Below, in pieces: positions 35,406 through 44,243 of a DNA stretch of 53,445 nt (the first letter of the stretch is position 1; each line of letters begins with the position of its first letter). Position numbers and translations under genes: made by a program. Below the pieces are notes generated by a model. It saw only the letters and a program-made list of their open reading frames with translations. It ran no database searches and was not told the origin of the DNA. The stretch covers positions 36-53,480 of the forward strand of contig NZ_LMPT01000020.1 in the NCBI RefSeq assembly GCF_001424425.1. Reading direction: 5' to 3'. The stretch is from Acidovorax sp. Leaf191 (lineage in GTDB: Bacteria; Pseudomonadota; Gammaproteobacteria; Burkholderiales; Burkholderiaceae_C).

Positions 35406-36460
35406 GCCTGCGCCTCCCAGGCGGCGATGTCGGCCAGGCACAGCGTGCGGGCATCGGCGCCGCCGTGCTGCTGGCGGTACCAGTTCATGGTGCGGGCGAC
35501 GGACGTGGTCAGCGCCCAGCGCGGCGCCACGCCCAGTGCCTGGCGGGCGTGGGCGGTTTCCAGCGCCAGCCAGCCGGCCTCGTGCGGGCCATCACTATCA
35601 TTTTCATAGCTTACGGCGCTGGTTGGATAAGCGCCAGAGGCCATTTCGATCACATTTTTGACGCTGGCGGCCTCGTGCGGCAGCGGCCCGAAGTTGTAGG
35701 GGCCCGCCAGCGACGGGGCATCCCACAGGCGCTGCGCCAGCCGCAGGTAGGCGGCCAGGGGTTCGAGCACATGCTGCCAGGGGCGCGTGGCGTCCGGGCG
35801 GCGGATGTGCAGCGTCTCGCCCTTTTCCCAGGCGCGCACGGCGTCGGGCAGCAGGCGGTCCTGCGCCCAGTCGCCGCCGCCGATCACGTTGCCCGCCCGG
35901 GCCGTGGCCACGGCCACGCCCTGCGGTGCCAAAAAGGCGTCGCGGTAGCTGGCGGTGACCAGTTCGGCCGCGGCCTTGCTGGCGCTGTAGGGGTCGTGCC
36001 CGCCCAGCGGGTCGTCCTCGCGATAGGGGTAGGCCCATTCGCGGTTGCGGTAGACCTTGTCGGTGGTGACGACCAGGGCCACGCGCGCCTCGGGCAGGCC
36101 GCGCAGGGCATCGAGCACGTGGGCCGTGCCCATGATGTTGGTGGCCAAGGTGGCCAGCGGGTCGGCATAGCTTGCGCGCACCAGCGCCTGCGCGGCCAGG
36201 TGCAGCACCACGTCGGGCCGCGCGGCGCGGATGCGCATCGCCAGGGCCTGGGGGTTGCACACGTCGCAGAAATGGCTGTCCATGCGCTCGTCCACCCGCG
36301 CCAGCGTGAACAGGTTGGGGTCGGCCGGGGGCGGCAGGGCCACGCCGGTGACCTGTGCGCCCAGGCGCTGCAGCCACAGGGCCAGCCACGCGCCCTTGAA
36401 GCCGGTGTGGCCCGTCAGCAACACGCGCTTGCCGCGCCAGAAGTCGGGATCAGGACGCAT
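35402..36460 (-). CDS. rfbG: CDP-glucose 4,6-dehydratase
   Basis: A 352-residue short-chain dehydrogenase/reductase that makes CDP-4-keto-6-deoxyglucose. It has the NAD-binding LLTGHTGFKGAWLALWL, VTTDKVYRN and the active-site YSASK, plus ARAGNVIGGGDWA. Residues about 269-289 are encoded by an in-frame copy of repeat family A, a less GC-rich patch where relatives have a variable loop. The strict conservation before and after suggests it is functional. Confidence 0.92.
   Translation of the reverse strand: MRPDPDFWRGKRVLLTGHTGFKGAWLALWLQRLGAQVTGVALPPPADPNLFTLARVDERMDSHFCDVCNPQALAMRIRAARPDVVLHLAAQALVRASYADPLATLATNIMGTAHVLDALRGLPEARVALVVTTDKVYRNREWAYPYREDDPLGGHDPYSASKAAAELVTASYRDAFLAPQGVAVATARAGNVIGGGDWAQDRLLPDAVRAWEKGETLHIRRPDATRPWQHVLEPLAAYLRLAQRLWDAPSLAGPYNFGPLPHEAASVKNVIEMASGAYPTSAVSYENDSDGPHEAGWLALETAHARQALGVAPRWALTTSVARTMNWYRQQHGGADARTLCLADIAAWEAQA
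35595..35655. repeat. Repeat family A, copy 3, inside rfbG
   Basis: ATAGCTTACGGCGCT (35606-35620) runs into GGTTGGATAAGCGCC. It shares the 19-mer GCGCTGGTTGGATAAGCGC with copy 1. Here the element is translated, on the minus strand, as part of the dehydratase without a stop codon. Confidence 0.75.
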
Positions 36461-36502
36461 GGTGCTGCTGCCTTGGGGTTGTCGTCGTCGGGACTGCCGC
36501 CA

Positions 36503-37273
36503 TCACCAGCGCTTCCAGGGCGCCTGGCCGCTTTGCCACAGGTCTTCGAGCAGGTTCTTCTCGCGCAGCGTGTCCATGGGCTGCCAGAAGCCGTGGTGCT
36601 CGTAGGCCATCAGCTCGCCGTCGCGCGCCAGGGTGTCCATGGGCTCGGCCTCCCAGGGGGTGGCATCGCCCTCGATGCGGCTGAGCACCCGCGGGGACAG
36701 TACGAAGAACCCGCCGTTGATCCAGCCGCCGTCGCCCCGCGGCTTTTCGACGAAGCCTTCGACCCGGTCGCCGTCGCGCATCAGCGCGCCATAGCGGCCG
36801 GGGGGCAGCACGGCGGTGACGGTGGCCAGCTTGCCGTGCGCGCGGTGAAAGGCGAACTGGGCGGGCATGTCGATGTCGGCCACGCCGTCGCCGTAGGTGA
36901 AGCAGAAGGGCTCGTCGGGCTCGAGGTATTCACCCACGCGCTTGAGGCGCCCGCCGGTCAGCGTGCTTTCGCCGGTGTCCACCAGGGTCACGCGCCAGGG
37001 CTCGGCGTGGCGGTGGTGCACTTCCATGCGGTTGTTGGCCATGTCGAAGGTCACGTCGGACATGTGCAGGAAGTAGTTGGCGAAGTATTCCTTGATGACG
37101 TAGCCCTTGTAGCCCAGGCAGATGATGAAGTCGTTCACACCATGGGCGGCATACATCTTCATGATGTGCCAAAGGATGGGCCGCCCACCGATCTCGATCA
37201 TGGGCTTGGGGCGCAGGTGCGACTCTTCCGAGATGCGGGTTCCCAGTCCCCCCGCGAGCAGTACGGCTTTCAT
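36503..37273 (-). CDS. rfbF: Glucose-1-phosphate cytidylyltransferase
   Basis: A 256-residue nucleotidyltransferase that makes CDP-glucose. It has [37 protein letters not shown] and WINGGFFVL, the order seen in RfbF. It is first in the seven-gene sugar operon, 42 bases before rfbG. No Shine-Dalgarno sequence precedes the ATG at 37273, and a TATGCT lies nine bases upstream on the coding strand, so the mRNA may be leaderless. Confidence 0.94.
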   Translation of the reverse strand: MKAVLLAGGLGTRISEESHLRPKPMIEIGGRPILWHIMKMYAAHGVNDFIICLGYKGYVIKEYFANYFLHMSDVTFDMANNRMEVHHRHAEPWRVTLVDTGESTLTGGRLKRVGEYLEPDEPFCFTYGDGVADIDMPAQFAFHRAHGKLATVTAVLPPGRYGALMRDGDRVEGFVEKPRGDGGWINGGFFVLSPRVLSRIEGDATPWEAEPMDTLARDGELMAYEHHGFWQPMDTLREKNLLEDLWQSGQAPWKRW

Positions 37274-37841
37274 GCCCGCAGCATAGTGCAGCCCCCGCGG
37301 CGCCAAAAGGCCCAGTGGGCGCGCAAAAGCGCCCCAAATGCAGCGATTGATGCCGCCGCGCGGCAGGCGTGCGGTGCGCCCGCCCTGGCAAATGCTATTA
37401 AATAGATAGCTACTGGCGCTTGCCAGAAGAGCGGCGCAGGCATGTTTGACTCCAATCTGCAGCCGCAATGCCATGCAGGGACGCCGCCATGCCCTGCTGT
37501 CCTTCGCCGCGCCCGGGAGCAGTGGCCTTCCATCGCCCAGCCTCTGCATGGGCCGCGCCGACGCCGCCTTCTTGTGGCCGGCCGGCGGCGTGCCGGGCCG
37601 CAGCGTGACCGGGCGGCGGCATCTCTGCGCTGTTACACATTTCCGCCCATCGCACCCATGGCGCCGTTGCGTTGCAGCGCCATTTCCCCAAGAAGCCCTG
37701 TGATCTCCGCTCTCTTGATGCCATTTGGCGCTCTTCAATCCGATACATTTGCAGTAACCTTCGGTAAGCTGCACCGCCAGCCGCCGTGCCCCATCCGCCG
37801 TTCCCGGCCTCATCGCAGTTGCCGCCCAACACGTCCACAGC
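37274..37841. other. Gene-free gap between rfbF and motA
   Basis: These 568 bases hold one repeat of family A (37396-37435) and the divergent promoters of the sugar operon and motA. Open frames such as 37446-37703 (85 residues, rich in Arg, Pro and Ser) resemble no family I know. In several betaproteobacteria flhDC lies just before motA; nothing like it is present. Confidence 0.6.
37396..37435. repeat. Repeat family A, copy 4
   Basis: ATAGCTACTGGCGCTT (37406-37421) preceded by a short A/T-rich stretch and followed by GCCAGAAGAGCG. It has the same ATAGCT-GCGCT core as the other copies. Confidence 0.65.
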
Positions 37842-38702
37842 ATGTTTGTCATCATCGGTTACGTCGTCTGCCTCGGCTGCATCTTCGGCGTGTACATCGT
37901 GCACGGGGGAAACATCAGCGTGATCCTGAAGGCGCTGCCCTTCGAGATCATCACCATCCTGGGCGGCGCCCTGGGCGCCTTCGTGGTGAACAACCAGCCC
38001 AAGGTGATCAAGGCAACCATGGCCGCCATTCCGATGGCACTCAAGGGCTCCAAGTACACCAAGGAGCGCTATATGGAGCTCATGGCGATGCTCTACGACA
38101 TCCTGCAAAAGGCCCGCAAGGAAGGCCTGATGGCGATCGAAAAGGATGTCGAGGCGCCCCATGAATCCGAGATCTTCAAGAAATACCCCACGGTGGGCAG
38201 CGACCACCACGTGATCGAGTTCACCACCGACTACCTGCGCATGATGGTGTCGGGCAACCTTAATTCCCACGAGATCGAGGCGCTGATGGACAGCGAGATC
38301 GACACCCACCACCAGGAGGCGCACGCCCCCGTGGCCGCGCTGGCCCGGCTGGCCGGCGCCCTGCCCGCCTTCGGCATCGTGGCCGCCGTGCTGGGCGTGG
38401 TGAACACCATGGGCTCGGTGGGCCAGCCGCCGTCGGTGCTGGGCGGCATGATCGGCTCGGCGCTGGTGGGTACGTTCCTCGGGATCTTGCTGGCCTACGG
38501 CGTGGTCGAGCCCCTGGGCGGCCTGGTCGAGCAAAAGACCGAGGACGCCGCCAAGGAACTGCTGTGCATCAAGTCCACACTGCTGGCCAGCATGCAGGGC
38601 TACAACCCCGCCACGGCCATCGAGTTCGGCCGCAAGGTGCTGTTCTCCAACGTCCGCCCGAGCTTCTCCGAGCTCGAAGGGCATGTGAAAGGCAAGAAGT
38701 AG
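37842..38702 (+). CDS. motA: Flagellar stator protein MotA
   Basis: A 286-residue inner-membrane protein of the torque-generating ion channel. It has four hydrophobic segments: [18 protein letters not shown] and [14 protein letters not shown] at the start, then [18 protein letters not shown] and [17 protein letters not shown]. The N-terminus aligns with E. coli MotA, so the ATG at 37842 is right despite a weak ribosome binding site. motB follows 38 bases later. Confidence 0.97.
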   Translation: MFVIIGYVVCLGCIFGVYIVHGGNISVILKALPFEIITILGGALGAFVVNNQPKVIKATMAAIPMALKGSKYTKERYMELMAMLYDILQKARKEGLMAIEKDVEAPHESEIFKKYPTVGSDHHVIEFTTDYLRMMVSGNLNSHEIEALMDSEIDTHHQEAHAPVAALARLAGALPAFGIVAAVLGVVNTMGSVGQPPSVLGGMIGSALVGTFLGILLAYGVVEPLGGLVEQKTEDAAKELLCIKSTLLASMQGYNPATAIEFGRKVLFSNVRPSFSELEGHVKGKK

Positions 38703-38740
38703 CAGGAGCGGCACGCCCCCTCCCCTGATTCCCGAGCGCC

Positions 38741-39673
38741 ATGGCAGAAAAGAAGCTCCAGCCCATCATCATCAAGCGCATCAAGAAAGGCGGCCATGCG
38801 GTGCATGGCGGCGCCTGGAAGATCGCGTACGCCGACTTCGTGACGGCGATGATGGCGTTCTTTTTGCTGATGTGGCTGCTGGGCTCCACCGCCAAGGGCG
38901 AGCTGCAGGGGATCGCGGCGTACTTTTCTTCGCCGCTCAAAGTCGCCATGACCGGGGGCGACGGCTCGGGCAACAGCTCCAGCGTGATTCCTGGCGGCGG
39001 CAACGACTTGGCCAAGGTGCACGGCCAGGTGCGCCGCTCCGACGTGGAAGAGGCCAAACAGCGCCGCATGAGCATCGACGCCGCCCGGGCCGAGCGCGCC
39101 AAGCAGGACCTGGACCGCATCAAGGCCCTGGAGGCCAAGATCGACGCGCTCATCACCGAAAACCCGCGCCTGAACGAATACAAGTCGCAGATCCGTATCG
39201 ACATCACCCCCGACGGCCTGCAGATCCAGATCATCGACGACCAGAACCGCCCCATGTTCGACAGCGGCAGTGCGTTGGTGAAACCCTACATGCGCGAAAT
39301 TCTGCGCGAAATCGGCGCCGCCCTGAACAGCGTCGAAAACCGCATCAGCCTGGCCGGCCACACCGATGCCGTGCCGTATGGCAACAGCGACCGCGGCTAC
39401 AGCAACTGGGAGCTGTCGGCCGACCGGGCCAACGCGTCGCGGCGCGAATTGGTCTCGGCCGGCATGCCAGACGCTAAACTGGGACGTGTGGTGGGCCTGG
39501 CGGCCAGCGATCTGCTGGAGCCAAAAAACCCGCGCGCTCCCGCCAACCGGCGCATCACCATCACGGTGCTGACCCGCGAAGCCGAAGAACGTCTCATGGG
39601 TAAAGGGATCCCCGAAATCACTTCCACAGAACTGTTGAATGAAAAGCGGGAAAATCCCCCCCCAGGCAGATGA
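38741..39673 (+). CDS. motB: Flagellar stator protein MotB
   Basis: A 310-residue stator protein with a single transmembrane helix, WKIAYADFVTAMMAFFLLMW, containing the ion-carrying Asp in YADF. The C-terminal OmpA-type peptidoglycan-binding domain (about 150-290) has SLAGHTDAVPYGNSDRGY and LSADRANASRREL. A run of eight C (39656-39663) falls in the last codons. Confidence 0.97.
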   Translation: MAEKKLQPIIIKRIKKGGHAVHGGAWKIAYADFVTAMMAFFLLMWLLGSTAKGELQGIAAYFSSPLKVAMTGGDGSGNSSSVIPGGGNDLAKVHGQVRRSDVEEAKQRRMSIDAARAERAKQDLDRIKALEAKIDALITENPRLNEYKSQIRIDITPDGLQIQIIDDQNRPMFDSGSALVKPYMREILREIGAALNSVENRISLAGHTDAVPYGNSDRGYSNWELSADRANASRRELVSAGMPDAKLGRVVGLAASDLLEPKNPRAPANRRITITVLTREAEERLMGKGIPEITSTELLNEKRENPPPGR

Positions 39674-39745
39674 CGGTTACGACTTGTCACCAACGCTGCC
39701 GCCCATGACAATACTTACAGATACTTCCGACCGAAAGGGTCCCAC

Positions 39746-40132
39746 GTGACCACAGCCCTTCGTTTTTTGATTGTTGACGACTTCTCCACCATGCGGCGCA
39801 TCGTGCGCAACCTGCTCAAGGAAAGCGGTTTTGCCGATGCCGATGAAGCCGAGGATGGCGTTGCCGCGCTGAACAAGCTGCGCAACAGCAAGTTCGACTT
39901 CGTGGTCACCGACATCAACATGCCCAACATGAACGGGTTCCAGTTGCTGGCGGAGATCAAGAAGGACGACAAGCTCAAGCACTTGCCCGTCCTCATGGTC
40001 ACCGCCGAAGCCCGCAAGGAAGACATCGTGGCCGCAGCCCAGGGTGGCGCAGCAGGCTACATCGTCAAGCCCTTTACCAAGGCCACGCTGGAAGAAAAGG
40101 TGACCTTGATTCTCAAGAAGATGGGGCTATGA
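39746..40132 (+). CDS. cheY: Chemotaxis response regulator CheY
   Basis: A 128-residue receiver that binds FliM when phosphorylated. Asp56 in [11 protein letters not shown], the acidic pair in [20 protein letters not shown] and [14 protein letters not shown] match motor CheY closely. It begins at GTG 39746. The cheZ gene follows four bases later, so kinase output and its phosphatase are coupled. Confidence 0.97.
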   Translation: MTTALRFLIVDDFSTMRRIVRNLLKESGFADADEAEDGVAALNKLRNSKFDFVVTDINMPNMNGFQLLAEIKKDDKLKHLPVLMVTAEARKEDIVAAAQGGAAGYIVKPFTKATLEEKVTLILKKMGL

Positions 40133-40136
40133 CATC

Positions 40137-40757
40137 ATGGACGCCACACCGGACCACAGCCAACAGCCCGCCGAAGTCCATCAGAAGATCGGCCTGCTGA
40201 CCCGGCAACTGCACGACTCGCTCAACGAACTGGGCTACGCCGACAAGCTGCGCGGCTCCATGGGCGAGCTGCCCGACGCGCAAAGCCGCCTGTCCTACAT
40301 CGCCCGCCTGACCGGCGAAGCGGCGGAAAAGGTGCTCAACCGCGTGGAGCAGGCCAAGGCCCAGCACGACTACATCGCGGCGGAAACGCGCCGGGTGGTG
40401 ACGTCCCTGGTCAAGGACCCCGTGGCCGCCGTGGCCAAGGGAGAGATCATGAACTTCCTGACCGACGTGGAGCGGGTGACCAAGGAAGCGGACACCCACC
40501 TCACCGAAATCATGATGGCCCAGGACTTCCACGACCTCACCGGCCAGGTGATCGCGCGCGTGGTGAACCTGGCGGCCAACATCGAAGAGCAGCTGGTGCA
40601 GCTGCTCATCCAGACGGCGCCGCCCAATGCCCAGGTGCCCGCCGTCGAGGCCAAGCCCGCGCACCTGCAGGGCCCGGTGGTCGACCCCGAAAACACGCCG
40701 GACGTGGTCACCGACCAGTCGCAGGTGGACGACCTGCTCGCCAGCCTCGGGTTCTGA
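40137..40757 (+). CDS. cheZ: CheY-P phosphatase CheZ
   Basis: A 206-residue helical phosphatase. Asp133 and Gln137 lie in MMAQDFHDLTGQVI, the catalytic segment. The C-terminal peptide SQVDDLLASLGF is the CheY-binding tail. It is the reference for the CheZ-like protein at 8367-8813, which keeps the DxxxQ motif but has a different tail. Confidence 0.97.
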   Translation: MDATPDHSQQPAEVHQKIGLLTRQLHDSLNELGYADKLRGSMGELPDAQSRLSYIARLTGEAAEKVLNRVEQAKAQHDYIAAETRRVVTSLVKDPVAAVAKGEIMNFLTDVERVTKEADTHLTEIMMAQDFHDLTGQVIARVVNLAANIEEQLVQLLIQTAPPNAQVPAVEAKPAHLQGPVVDPENTPDVVTDQSQVDDLLASLGF

Positions 40758-40758
40758 C

Positions 40759-40839
40759 CTCCCCCTGAGTCGCCTTCGGCGGCGTCCCTCTGCGGGGGGC
40801 GCACCCAGTGGCCTGGCAAAGCCAGTTGCACGGGTGCGC
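40759..40839. repeat. Repeat family B, copy 2
   Basis: Hairpin 1 has CCCCC and GGGGGG arms around CGCC-TTC-GGCG. Hairpin 2 has outer arms GCGCACCC (40799-40806) and GGGTGCGC (40832-40839), a GTG/CAC pair and inner CTGGC-AAA-GCCAG (40813-40825). It begins two bases after the cheZ stop. No other feature fills the gap to flhB. Confidence 0.75.
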
Positions 40840-41010
40840 TGGCTTCGGACGCGCCGGTTTCGGAGGGCGCGCCTGTAGCTGGTCGCGCTGGCGCCCAGGA
40901 GGCCTGCAAAGGCCTCGCGGCACGGAAAAGCGGGCATCGACGCCCCCTTATCCACCTTTAGATTTCCGGGTCGCTCACGACAATGGCATGGCACCAGCCG
41001 TCATGCCATC

Positions 41011-42165
41011 ATGGAATCCAGCCAAGAGAAAAACCTACCCGCGTCAGAGCGCAAACTGCAAAAAGCGCGCGAAGACGGCCAGGGTGCGCGCTCGCGCGAC
41101 CTCTCGCACCTGGCGATCCTGGGTGCCGGCGCCGGTTGCATGCTGCTCCTGGCCCCGGCGCTGATGGAGCACATGCAGCTGGCCATGAGCCGCCAGCTGG
41201 CGTTCAACTCCGCCATCGTGATGGCGCCCGGCACCATGCTCAAGCGGCTGTCGGACATGGTGATCATCGGCATCATCGCCAGCGCGGTGTTCGCCATCCT
41301 CACCAGCGGCGCGGCCCTGATCAGCGCCATCGGCGCGGGCGGCTGGATCATGAGCAGCAAGCCCATCTCGCCCCAGTTCAACCGCCTGAACCCGATCTCG
41401 GGCGTAGCCAACCTCTTTTCCAAGCAGCAGATGGCCAACGTGGCCAAGATGGTGCTGATGACCGTGATCCTGAGCTACGTGGCCTGGAAGTTCATGGGCA
41501 ACAGCATCGACACGGTCGCCATGCTGGTGCTGCAGCCCTCGCCCATGGCCATCCGCCAGCTGGCCGACTGGCTGACCTCCGGCATGAGCCTGCTGCTGCT
41601 GGTCGTGTTCCTGGCGGCGCTGGTGGACGTTCCGCTGCAGGCCTACTTCTTCAAGGCGCGCCTGAAGATGTCGCACGAGGAAATCAAGCAGGAGCACAAG
41701 GAGTCGGACGGCAACCCCCATATCAAGGGCCACATCCGCCAGAAGCAGCGCGAGATCGCCGAACGCGCCAGCGTCGGCGCCGTGCCCAAGGCCGACTTCG
41801 TGGTCATGAACCCCACCCACTACGCCGTGGCGCTCAAGTACGACGAAAAGACCATGGCCGCCCCCCAGGTGATCGCGCGCGGCACCGACCTCATCGCCCT
41901 GCGGATCCGCGACGTGGCCAAGGAGCACAACGTGCCCGTGCTGCAGTCGCCCATGCTGGCCCGCGCGCTGTATGCCCACGCCGAGCTCGACCAGGCCATC
42001 CCCGCCACGCTGTATACCGCCGTGGCCCAGGTGCTGGCCTATGTGTACCGCCTCAAGGCCGCGCTGCGCGGCGAAGGCCGCATGCCCGACAGCCTGGACG
42101 AGCCCTTCGTTCCGCCAGAGCTTGATCCGCTGAACCGCACCACCGTGCAAGGCACCGCCGTATGA
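41011..42165 (+). CDS. flhB: Flagellar export switch protein FlhB
   Basis: A 384-residue export-gate protein with four transmembrane segments and a cytoplasmic domain. The autocleavage site NPTH lies at about residue 267 (VVMNPTHYAVAL). The N-terminus (KNLPASERKLQKAREDGQ) is typical. Its stop overlaps the flhA ATG (ATGA). Confidence 0.97.
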   Translation: MESSQEKNLPASERKLQKAREDGQGARSRDLSHLAILGAGAGCMLLLAPALMEHMQLAMSRQLAFNSAIVMAPGTMLKRLSDMVIIGIIASAVFAILTSGAALISAIGAGGWIMSSKPISPQFNRLNPISGVANLFSKQQMANVAKMVLMTVILSYVAWKFMGNSIDTVAMLVLQPSPMAIRQLADWLTSGMSLLLLVVFLAALVDVPLQAYFFKARLKMSHEEIKQEHKESDGNPHIKGHIRQKQREIAERASVGAVPKADFVVMNPTHYAVALKYDEKTMAAPQVIARGTDLIALRIRDVAKEHNVPVLQSPMLARALYAHAELDQAIPATLYTAVAQVLAYVYRLKAALRGEGRMPDSLDEPFVPPELDPLNRTTVQGTAV

Positions 42166-44243
42166 ATACCTCTGTAAAGTCTGTCCGGCTCTGGGCGGGC
42201 AACCACTCGAGCGCCCTTCAAGGCATGTCGGCGCCGCTGCTGGTGGTCGCCATCCTGGCGCTGATGGTGCTCCCGATCCCGCCGTGGCTGCTGGACGCAT
42301 TCTTCACGCTGAACATCGCCGTCGCCCTGATGGTGATGATGGTGGCGGCGTACATGCTGCGCCCGCTGGATTTCGCGGCATTCCCCGCCGTCTTGCTGCT
42401 GACGACGCTGATGCGCCTGTCGCTCAACGTGGCCTCCACCCGGGTCGTGCTGCTGGAAGGCCACACCGGCCCCGGCGCGGCCGGTGCGGTGATCGAGGCC
42501 TTCGGGCACTTTCTGATCGGCGGCAATTTCGCCGTGGGCCTGATCGTGTTCGCCATCCTGGTGGTGATCAACTTCGTGGTGATCACCAAGGGCGCGGAGC
42601 GCATTGCCGAAGTGTCAGCCCGCTTTGCGCTCGACGCCATGCCGGGCAAGCAGATGGCGGTGGACGCCGACCTGAACGCCGGGATGATCGACGAAAAGGA
42701 AGCCAAGCGCCGGCGCGCCGAGGTCGCGGAAGAAGCGAACTTCTTCGGCTCCATGGACGGTGCATCCAAGTTCGTGCGCGGAGACGCCGTCGCCGGCATC
42801 CTGATCTTGCTGATCAACATCGTCGGCGGCTTTGCCATCGGCATGCTCCAGCACGGCCTGTCGGCCGGGCAGGCGGCCGACAGCTACATCCTGCTGGCCG
42901 TGGGCGATGCGCTGGTGGCGCAGATCCCCGGGCTGCTGATCTCGGTGGCCGCCGCGATGGTGATCTCGCGCGTGGGCAAGGACCAGGACATGGGCCGCCA
43001 GATCGTGGCGCAGCTGTTCATGTCGCCCCGCGTGGTGGGCGTGACGGCCGCCATCTTGCTGCTGCTGGGCATGATCCCCGGCATGCCGCACCTGGTGTTC
43101 CTGACCATGGGGGGCATGATGGCCTACGGCGCCTGGCTGCTGTACGAGCGCCAGAAGGTGCCGCCCGAAGTCGAGGCCCCGCCCGCCCCCGTGGCCGACG
43201 GCGAAGCCACCTGGGACGACCTGCAGCCCGTGGACCTGCTGGGCCTGGAGCTGGGCTACCGCCTGATCAGCCTGGTGGACAAGAGCCGCCAGGGCGATTT
43301 GCTCACCCGCATCAAGGGCGTGCGCCGCAAGTTCGCGCAGGAGGTCGGCTTCCTGCCGCCGGCCGTGCACGTGCGCGACAACCTGGAACTCAAGCCCAGC
43401 GGCTACCGCATCACCCTGCGCGGCGTGGTGGTGGGCGAAGGCGAAGCCTTCCCCGGCATGTTCCTGGCCATCAACCCCGGCGGCATCACCACGCCGCTGA
43501 TCGGCACCCCCACGACCGACCCCGCGTTCGGCCTGCCCGCGCACTGGATCGACGACCGCCAGAAGGAAGCCGCACAAATGGCAGGTTTTACGGTCGTTGA
43601 TTCCGAAACCGTGATGGCCACCCATTTGTCACACTTGATGCAAGTGCAAGCCGCCAAGCTCCTCAGTCGCACGGAAACGCAGCAACTGGTGGAACACGTG
43701 GCCAAGCTGGCCCCCAAGCTCATCGAAGAAGTGGTCCCCAAAATGGTCTCCATCGCAACGTTCCAGAAAGTCCTCCAGCTGCTGCTGGAGGAATCTGTGC
43801 ACATCCGCGATATCCGCACCATCATCGAAACGCTGGCCGAGTTCGCCGGCGGCATCAGCGACCCCGTCGAGCTGGCCCGCCGCGTGCGCATTGCACTGTC
43901 GCCCGCCATCGTCCAGCAGATCTACGGCCCGACGCGCGAGCTCAACGTCATCGCCATCGAGCCGGGCCTGGAGCGCCTCCTGGTGCAGGCCCTGGGCAAT
44001 GCCGCCGGCCCGGCCCTGGACCCCGGCGTCGCCGACATCCTGACCCAGAAGGCCGCCGAAGTGGCCCTCAAGCAGGAAGAAATGGGCCTGCCAGCCTGCC
44101 TGCTGGTGCCCGACCAGATCCGCAATGCCATCTCCCGCCTGGTGCGCCGCGTCGCGCCCCGCCTGCAGGTGCTGGCGCACAGTGAAATCCCCGAGACCCA
44201 CACCATCCGCATTGGGCCGATCCTTAGAGGTGCATCAGCATGA
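42162..44243 (+). CDS. flhA: Flagellar export gate protein FlhA
   Basis: A 693-residue export-gate protein with about eight N-terminal transmembrane segments and a large cytoplasmic domain that docks substrates and chaperones. The FHIPEP-family core is clear in LLTTLMRLSLNVASTR and in RFALDAMPGKQMAVDADLNAG. The start overlaps the flhB stop and the end overlaps the flhF start. Confidence 0.98.
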   Translation: MNTSVKSVRLWAGNHSSALQGMSAPLLVVAILALMVLPIPPWLLDAFFTLNIAVALMVMMVAAYMLRPLDFAAFPAVLLLTTLMRLSLNVASTRVVLLEGHTGPGAAGAVIEAFGHFLIGGNFAVGLIVFAILVVINFVVITKGAERIAEVSARFALDAMPGKQMAVDADLNAGMIDEKEAKRRRAEVAEEANFFGSMDGASKFVRGDAVAGILILLINIVGGFAIGMLQHGLSAGQAADSYILLAVGDALVAQIPGLLISVAAAMVISRVGKDQDMGRQIVAQLFMSPRVVGVTAAILLLLGMIPGMPHLVFLTMGGMMAYGAWLLYERQKVPPEVEAPPAPVADGEATWDDLQPVDLLGLELGYRLISLVDKSRQGDLLTRIKGVRRKFAQEVGFLPPAVHVRDNLELKPSGYRITLRGVVVGEGEAFPGMFLAINPGGITTPLIGTPTTDPAFGLPAHWIDDRQKEAAQMAGFTVVDSETVMATHLSHLMQVQAAKLLSRTETQQLVEHVAKLAPKLIEEVVPKMVSIATFQKVLQLLLEESVHIRDIRTIIETLAEFAGGISDPVELARRVRIALSPAIVQQIYGPTRELNVIAIEPGLERLLVQALGNAAGPALDPGVADILTQKAAEVALKQEEMGLPACLLVPDQIRNAISRLVRRVAPRLQVLAHSEIPETHTIRIGPILRGASA

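Noticed and set aside
35402..36460. rfbG as a pseudogene because of the internal repeat
   Set aside because: The reading frame is open throughout and the motifs on both sides of the repeat are intact.
37446..37703. 85-residue open frame in the rfbF-motA gap
   Set aside because: Arg/Pro-rich, no ribosome binding site, no known family; kept only as a note in the gap entry.
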